From Pleurotus ostreatus/Saccharomyces cerevisiae fusant (taxonomy: Eukaryota > Opisthokonta), in the NCBI GenBank assembly GCA_024196135.1, contig JAMQCK010000988.1, positions 1-13,256 on the forward strand: 13,256 nucleotides of DNA, in the 5' to 3' direction. The stretch's first letter is position 1. The number at the start of each line of letters is the position of its first letter. A program made the position numbers and the translations under genes. Positions 6,945 to 13,256 of the stretch are shown here, one piece after another. Under the pieces are notes generated by a model, which saw nothing but the letters and a program-made list of their open reading frames with translations, had not been told where the DNA came from and made no database searches.

Positions 6945-9459
6945 TTATGTGCGGGCTGCCGGCGAGGCTGGCGCAGTAGCGTTCAGCGCAGTCGTCGACG
7001 CGCCCGCGGGCCGCAGTTGTGGCGGGGGCGACATGTACGAAAGTCCCATCGCTTGACGGAACCGTCCAGCAAGATCACCCTCACTGATCGACCGCTGCTG
7101 CGAGTCGCCCGCGAACCGCTGCGACGCATCGCTCGACGACCGCGTCCTCTGCGCATCGTCGTAGCTCGGCAGCCCGCGCATGCTCGTCAGCGGCGGCACG
7201 CCCCCGATGAAACCCCGACTCGCCACCTCGTACGCCGGCACCTCCGTGAACGCGCGGTGCAGGAGCGCCGAGCCCGAGTTCGGGTCCTGGAAGAGCGGCA
7301 CGTTGTACGCGCGCGCACCGGGCGAGTTGCCCGCGCTGCCGTTCGCGCTGCCCGCGGTGCCCTCGAGTTCGGCGAGCGTGGGCACGTTGTGCGAGGAGGA
7401 CGAGCGGGAGGAGAGCCACTGTGGGTGCGGGAGGGAGGTGAAAGGCTTCATGGTGGCGTGGAAGATGCCGTCGGAGGCGCGCGAGGCCTGGCCTTCGTGC
7501 ACGTACGTCTCGTGCGCGGTGCTCTTGCGCGGCTCGCGCTCGGGGGAGGAGTGCCGCGAGGGGAAGCGACTGCCGAGGCGGCTGGGTGCGCGGGATTGGG
7601 CACGACTTGACGGACGACTCGAGGGGCGACTCGGGCCGCGGCTGGGAGCAGCTGACGCATCGGCGCTGCCGCCAGCGTCTGGTGGCGTACCCGGGGTGGT
7701 AACGGTCCTTGCGAGGCTGGCCTGACTGAGCGGCGGCGGGTCGCGCTCAAGCGACAGCAGCAGCTCCGAGTTAACCCAATCAAGCGGCGTGCTCGCGCCA
7801 GACCCCGGCTGATGTGGCAGGTGCGATAAGACGTGCGCCTCCAGCGGCGTGCTTGCCCCCGACGGGCTCATGGGCCACGCCGGCACCGGCATGCCATCCG
7901 CCTGCACCACAGGCGATACGCCCGTCGTGACCCACGGGTTCGTCACGCGCATCGTCGCACCCTCTGGAAGGTACATGTTCGCAACGCGGTCGCGCACGTG
8001 AGCGTTGTAGCTCGGGAGCTCCGCCTCCTCGTCCTCCTCCGGCGGCACCTCCGGCCCGCCGATGAGCAGGCGGCGGGTTGCGGCGGTATGCGAGCGCGCC
8101 TCCTCGAGCAGGCGGCCGGCGAGGATGTGGAGGGGCAGCGAGCAGCGCAGTTCCGAGGTGTGGCCGTCGGCGTTGTGGATGAGGATGCTCCATCGTATGC
8201 GGTGCATGACGATGATGGGCTCGAGGGCATGGCTGGGTGTGAGGTTGCGCGGGATGGGGAGGACGAGGTGGGTGACGACGTCGGCGGAGGGCTCGTCGTC
8301 GCAAGGGTTGTGTATGGGAGGCGGGGCGGTGGACGATGAGGCCACCGGCTGCTCTGGGGGAGGTGGCGGCGGCGGTGGCATCGACCCGTGAGAGAATGAG
8401 AAGTATCCTCCACCACCATTGGTGGGGTTCGCGGTCGAAACAGACGGCGATGCCATAGGTGGTGTGGGCGCGATGTGTGGCGTCGATCGCCCTGAGGTCT
8501 GCTTACTCCTCGTGTCGTTATCAACGCAGGCGACGGCCTTGCCGCCGATGATATCGTGCTTCATTGTGGCGACAACACGATTGTGCTCCTGGAAGCCGCT
8601 GCGGGCGTATATTTTGGTCGTCTCGTGGATGGACGTCGTGATGCTGACCACGGACGTGCCCTTCGTTAGTGGCGAGAACTTGACGAGGGCTGTCAAGTTG
8701 TCGCCAGCCGCCCAGGCCTTGTGGGGAACGAGGATGGAGTACATGATCTTGCCCGGCCATGTGTTCTCGATCTCGAGCGTCTGTTGATACTCGAGCGCCT
8801 CTGGGGCGAAGGAACGAAGGATGATGACCGGGCAGATGGCCTGGAGGTTGTTGTGGAAGCCCGAGCGGACGACGTGGGCTCGTAGCTTGTAGATGACGGA
8901 GGCGCCACCAAGAACGGGGGTGAAGATAGTGGATGGCAGTGAGCCGCCTATCTGCAGTTGAAAGGGGAATACATGGCGCCCGGCTTTGAGGGTGTGCGAG
9001 TGCTTCTTCTCGCCCTCGAGGAAGGACCAGTCGTGGTTGCAGATGATATAGGTGAGCGACGAGCTCTGCAGACCGATCCTGCAAGTGATGTCAGATCGTG
9101 CAAGAGGAAGACGGCTGGTGTACTCACGACTCATGGGAGGGTATGGGTAGGCGGGCCTTGCCGCGAAAGTGGAGGGTAATCTCGCGCACGGACGTGGACT
9201 CGGTGAGATAGAGGACGAGGTGACCCGAGAGGCGGGCGGGCTCGACGTCGACGCCAGTGCCGCGGAGGTATAGGCAGTCCTGGTCGAGAACAATCTCGAG
9301 ACGTGGGTGGCGCTCCTTTTCCTTGCGGTCCTGGTACATGCCGTCTGGATGGTCAGAGGCGGAGGGGGCTGAGCGGGTGCCATCGGGGACGGGGGCCAGC
9401 TCCTCCTCGTGGTTTAAGAGCTGGTCGCGGGACATATTATGGGCTAGCATGAATGCCAT
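6945..9459 (-). CDS. Alpha-arrestin (ART/Rod1-like adaptor for a Nedd4-type ubiquitin ligase)
   Basis: Two exons, 9459-9128 and 9078-6945, give 821 residues and a TAA stop. The arrestin-N fold spans about residues 53-200 (RLEIVLDQDCLYLRGTGVDV through IICNHDWSFLEGEKKHSH and FPFQLQIGGSLPSTI). The arrestin-C part begins near 208 (LEIENTWPGKIMYSILVPHK) and resumes after a long low-complexity insert (about 295-375, with eight prolines at 345-352) as HRIRWSILIHN and SELRCSLPLHIL. The tail has L/VPxY motifs LPSY (465-468), VPAY (724-727) and LPSY (747-750), the type bound by Rsp5 WW domains. It also has a Ser/Arg/Pro-rich stretch (590-620) and a repeated SGASTPL motif. Fungal relatives bring the ligase to plasma-membrane transporters for endocytosis. 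ATG 9459 is the first in frame after a stop at 9640-9642 and has strong context (AGCATGG). The target is unknown. Confidence 0.93.
9079..9127 (-). other. Arrestin gene intron (49 bp)
   Basis: Donor GTGAGT starts at 9127, branch-point candidate ATCTGACAT lies about 16 bp before the acceptor, and CTTGCAG ends at 9079. The join TC|G restores a Ser codon and links SHES to IGLQSSSLTYI in the arrestin-N domain. Confidence 0.95.
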
Positions 9460-9475
9460 GCTGGCGGAAGGGGGG

Positions 9476-9545
9476 ACGGTAGAAGAGGAATCAGGGGTCG
9501 TGGATGGTGGGAAGAAGGAAGAAGTCGAAGAGGGAGAGTTTGTGC
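9476..9545 (-). promoter_or_regulatory. Pyrimidine-rich leader upstream of the arrestin start
   Basis: On the coding strand the 70 bases before the start codon are strongly C/T-rich (for example CTTCTTCCTTCTTCCC). Such tracts often lie near transcription starts of fungal genes. It is a plausible 5' UTR or start region; no TATA box is apparent nearby. Confidence 0.4.
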
Positions 9546-11224
9546 GGAGGGGGACCCTGTTCTGCCCAGGCTGGCGACTGCCGGAGCTGAGTGTGCAGGG
9601 AAAAATGCGAGCCTCCCAAGTTGAAGCATTGCGCAGGGCTCATCTTTGTGACGACGATCATGCGCTAAATCGGGATTCCTCTCAGTGCGCGCCGGTCCGA
9701 TCACCCGCGTCCAGGCCGCCGCCGCTCTCTCCCCGTCCGCTCCCACCACAGGCGCTTCGGAAAATCCAGCGCGTATACTGCAGGCCGCGCCCGGGCCAGA
9801 GCCAGGCGACGCGGTTGCTGCACGACCCCCGCGCGGTCGGGTTATCGCACCAAACCCTGCTCTCCACACCCGACGCTCTGGTGATATCACCCGAGCCGCC
9901 GACTTACGCCTTGTCTGACTGCAACGGCGCTGTCTTACATCTATTTGAGGCACCTCTTCATTCACACCCTCGCATGAATGCGGCCTGCACTCAAGGCAGT
10001 GCACGGCTGATCCTACAGACTGCGAGCACCCGACCCACGCCGCAGCCTCTCGCGAGATGACCCGATAACAAGCGAGGAGTATGGACGCCAAGCGACGCGC
10101 ATGGCTCCCGAGCGCGGACAGCGGCGCACTCAGGGGCGGGCGCGCCCACCGCAATCAATCCCGCCATCCGGACGGCGGAGATCTGGCGATAACTGCCGAT
10201 CCAGGAAAGATCCCGCGGATACGCCATCACAGTCACCTCGATCTGTATGTGCTCCTCGACCCCCTTCCAAGTTCCAATGCCACCGCCTGCCGGACGTGCA
10301 GCATCCCCTTATACGGCGCAATGCAGTCCTGCCTGGCTTATCCCGCGCATGCTTCCTCTCATAATGATGAGCCATCACGCTGCCAGCCGCTCTCGCGACG
10401 CTTATCGTACTGAGAGGTGGAGCCCTCCGGACGTATGGCGCGCCTAACAGCGCGCGCAGCACCCGCACTCCATTGCGATGTCTGCACCCATTCCGGGCTG
10501 CATGGCGGCAGCATTCTCGGCGTGTTGCGCGCGCTGATGGGGCTCTATGGGCGAACCTTTCTGGGACGTCCCCCGTTTTGCACGACGTGCGACGCCTCTC
10601 ACGCGCCTGGTCTTCCCTGCTCGTACGTGCTGCTTCGCTGCAAAATTTCGCGTCTCGCCACACTCTGGACGCCGACCACCTTACGACCTCGGGCTGCTCC
10701 CGCTTCTCGACTGCCTCCCGCCCAAGGCCTCCATCCGATAGAAGACGAAAGCCCTCGACCGTACTCTACACCCCAGTCTATGCCCAGCCTCCGGATCCTC
10801 GAGCAGTGGACGCATGGCAGGTATCTTCCGAGAGTACTATTGGCCATTCATCGACCATCACAAACGTTGAAGAACAAGCTGTTATATTCCCGCGGCCGCG
10901 GGACGTCCTCTCCCCTGATTCGATGCAGACTCTTGTCTGATTCGACACAGCTTCACTACCCTGCGCAACCATCCATCAGCCTCGACATCTCTCCCGCCGC
11001 CATCTATTACCCTCAACATCTCTTCCGCTACTCGCATCCAACCAAAGTTCAACCGTAATTTCCCACGAGCACGCGCTTTTCTTCTTTGCGCGTGCTTGTC
11101 TTCCTTGCACGCGGCCTTGATCCTCTTTCTATCGACGCACGCGCGCTATTTTTTCGTGCGACACGTAACCGTCGCGAGATGGAAGCGCGATCCTCTGCAC
11201 TCAGCGACCGTGATCTCCAACTTG

Positions 11225-11372
11225 GCGAACCTCGATTGCCAGACTGCGAACCTCAATTGTTCGCCCCGCGAAACCTCGATGCTATGCCTGCGAACTTCGA
11301 TTGAGCGCTGCGAATCTTCATCGCCAGGGCTGTGAACCTTCATTGCCAGGCTGCGAACCTCGATCCCGCGCT
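11225..11372. repeat. Degenerate 20-22 bp tandem array (GCGAACCTCGATTG type)
   Basis: Seven units start at 11225, 11246, 11268, 11290, 11310, 11332 and 11353. Each starts with G(C/T)GAA followed by an (A)CCTCGATTGCCAGGCT-like sequence. Copies differ by several bases and by 1-2 bp in length, so the array is old and not frame-preserving. Confidence 0.85.
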
Positions 11373-11453
11373 CAACGAAGTCCATCGCCTGCCGCCTGCG
11401 CGCGAAGTCTCTCCGGTTGACTGTTTGTTGTGCGGCAGATGCCATCCGCCGGG

Positions 11454-11518
11454 GGCGAAGTCGAGTCTCCCGCAGGCGAAGTCATGTTCCCGCGCAGGCG
11501 AAGCCGGACCTTGCGAGA
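11454..11518. repeat. Second degenerate 21-22 bp tandem array (GGCGAAGTC type)
   Basis: Three units start at 11454, 11475 and 11497 with GGCGAAG(T/C)C followed by CCCGC-like ends. A single related copy lies near 11401. The GCGAA start and period resemble the array at 11225-11372, so the two may share an origin. Confidence 0.7.
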
Positions 11519-11690
11519 AGGCGGCTGAGGGCGCGAGGGTTGCTCGCCCAGAACGGAGAACCTCCGAATTCTCATACGGGCGCATTGAAAGCGAGGGCGG
11601 GTGCATTGAACGCGATGTCGGCCGACAAGGGCTGGCTTACGAGCGTAGGCCGTCAGTCGCACGGGACGGTTAACCTACGGCTGCTGTCTC

Positions 11691-11770
11691 GCACGGTGGT
11701 AGTACCACTCTCGCGCGGTGCTACTACTCGGGTCGCGCGGTAGTGCTACCTGGGTCGCGCGGCGGCACGG
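11691..11770. repeat. Short repeats with a compact inverted repeat (TCGCGCGGTAGTGCTAC type)
   Basis: About four degenerate units of 19-23 bp share TCGC(A/G)CGGT followed by GTAGTAC or GTGCTAC. The first includes a perfect inverted repeat, GTGGTA-G-TACCAC (11696-11708). Confidence 0.65.
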
Positions 11771-12720
11771 TCGACCTCATACCATAGCCGACCTAGGCAG
11801 TCGGGCGCTTTCAAAGCATTACGGGTCGTTACGCCTCGACGAGTCCCGTCGTCGTCCAAACTATCCGATTGGTTCGCTTGTTGTATGTCTACGCCCGCTG
11901 GACGTGTCTTTACTCTGGAATACTATCATTCGGTGTTCTACCCTCCGAGCCTACGCAGGCTCTCCAAGACGTGTGCAGTTCTCCGAGTTCGTTTACTCTT
12001 CGTGACGCGTGTGTCCACACCGAGATCCTGTCTGGCCGTGGCCTCCTCCTACTCAGACCACTAATCAAGGTTCGACTCGCACGCGGGACAATATGCAGGC
12101 GTCCGCATTGCTCTCTTGAATAAAGGTAGTGTCCAGACAATGAGGAGCTGGCCTCCCAGGCAATAGTAGGGAACTTGCCGCCCGAACTTCAGTAGAGGCC
12201 CCCTTCGGACGACAATGCCACTAGTATGTGACCAGATCGTCGAAGCATCGCAATGTGTACCATAGGGTAAGGTTTAGATCTCTCGGTCTCCAAGCGTCTG
12301 GCTAACCATGACTCAACTTTGCGTCTTGGTAGTCCGCGTTCAGGTTGCCCTCGCCGGCTATGAAGCACCCTAGCGGAAGCGGGTGCATCAAGGGATTGAG
12401 GGGTCTGTCCAACGTACAGAGCGCTTCCCCTTCTCGTACATCGCCGGCGAGGAAGCTAGACATTAGCGTTGGACTGGAGCAATGCTACTAACCCTCATCC
12501 TGCGCATAACAATGGAAGAGCCGTCGCCCATTCAACAAGAGCGACATTGGCATGCATGAGAAGGACAGCAAGAGCATGGTTCTGCTGCGCTCAGGTACTC
12601 CTGCGGCCTCCGAGACGAGGAGAACGCCAGCGGAGGTCACCCTCGACAGCGCGGGCCTTCAACCGTGCTTCAGGAAGAGAGCGGGAGGCTTGTGCCTGTG
12701 GAGCGCAAAGGTCGTCGTCT

Positions 12721-12775
12721 CTGAATGGGAGGACGTTGCTTCTGAATGGTGGACGTTGCGTCCGAATGACATGCC
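12721..12775. repeat. Small 20-21 bp duplication
   Basis: CTGAATGG(G/T) followed by GGACGTTGC occurs at 12721 and again at 12742 with one base inserted, and a third partial copy (CCGAATG) starts at 12762. No gene is associated with it. Confidence 0.75.
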
Positions 12776-13256
12776 ATTGCCCGTATGGTCATCTGGCAGG
12801 ATGCAATGAAAATGATCAGAACAATAGCGGCACAATGGCGGGTATACAGGGTGTTGGTGCGAGCAGATGACGCGGGACGAGGCTTGCTGGCATGCAGTAA
12901 ATGTTGACGCTGTTCTTGGCTGCATCATTGTCGCTCGCAGGGGGAAAAATAAAGAAGTGGTCGTCGTCTATGCCACAGATTCCGGCCGTTGTCCGATGGA
13001 AGGACATCCCACAGACATATCCGCTGCGCCGAAGCCATTGCTCGTATCCGAAGCCTCAAAGAGATTAAGCCACCGTTAACCTTTCTTCCAGCTATGAAGC
13101 CCGTCTCTTCGACGGCCAGATAGCCTGCGGCGGATAAGGGCCAGGGGCGCAGCAAAGAGACGAGCAAGCCGACATTCGCGAAGCACGGCAGGCGGGGGCA
13201 GAGCTGGCATAGAACCTCCGGACGTCATGGCAGCTACACGCTCCGAAAGCCTCGTT

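Larger units (their letters stand above)
9546..13256. other. Long gene-poor region upstream of the arrestin gene
   Basis: About 3.7 kb holds no coding region I can support. Frames of 60-236 codons occur on both strands, but none shows a domain, consistent codon bias or matching splice sites. The part near 9.5 kb must include the arrestin promoter. Degenerate tandem repeats lie at about 11.2-11.8 kb and a small one at 12.72 kb. I found no tRNA, 5S rRNA or complete mobile element. A diverged element or an uncharacterised non-coding transcript is possible. Confidence 0.65.

Noticed and set aside
7017..8391. Several long + strand frames opposite the arrestin gene
   Set aside because: They are antisense shadows of a GC-rich coding exon; their translations are Arg-rich and featureless.
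9444..10154. A 236-codon minus-strand frame upstream of arrestin
   Set aside because: It overlaps the arrestin start in another frame, has no domain, and its composition is that of random GC-rich DNA.
10417..11058. A 213-codon + strand frame
   Set aside because: No domain, no codon bias and no supporting splice sites; it looks like chance.
12060..12100. B-box-like GGTTCGACTC, possible second tRNA
   Set aside because: No A box and no acceptor or anticodon stem can be folded around it.
12350..12451. Inverted repeat CTCGCCGGC / GCCGGCGAG
   Set aside because: Nine-base arms separated by 84 bp are expected by chance in GC-rich DNA, and no target-site duplication or transposase is nearby.

Overview
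The window looks like nuclear DNA of a filamentous basidiomycete, probably an Agaricomycete. It is GC-rich, with short GT-AG introns (49, 92 and 108 bp) that carry CTRAY branch points, an intronless nuclear tRNA gene, and two proteins of kinds common in mushroom-forming fungi: a BTB/POZ protein and an alpha-arrestin. There is no sign of a prokaryotic or viral genome. The species cannot be named from this sequence.

Layout, left to right. Positions 1-2000 are low-complexity, strand-asymmetric DNA (C/T-rich blocks alternating with G/A-rich blocks) with several minisatellites. One possible terminal exon of a rightward gene lies at 201-805. Positions 1971-2247 hold a tRNA-Val(AAC) gene on the minus strand. 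Its 3' end runs into an array of degenerate 41-60 bp units, each starting with a copy of the last bases of the tRNA. Positions 2593-5702 are a three-exon minus-strand gene for a predicted 969-residue protein. It has an N-terminal BTB domain, a cysteine cluster (14 Cys in about 60 residues), a long disordered tail built partly from in-frame minisatellites, and a basic C-terminus. Positions 5750-6944 are intergenic. Positions 6945-9459 are a two-exon minus-strand gene for a predicted 821-residue alpha-arrestin with three L/VPxY motifs. Positions 9460-13256 contain no gene I can support; they hold the arrestin upstream region and degenerate repeats around 11.2-11.8 kb.

The two protein genes and the tRNA all point left, but nothing suggests a shared pathway. 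The arrestin probably links a Nedd4/Rsp5-type ubiquitin ligase to membrane transporters. The BTB protein may be a nuclear or Cullin-3-linked adaptor, but its function is not known. I do not see a defence system, a biosynthetic cluster or an intact transposon. The most unusual items are the tRNA 3'-end repeat array and the BTB protein with its cysteine module and four in-frame repeat expansions.
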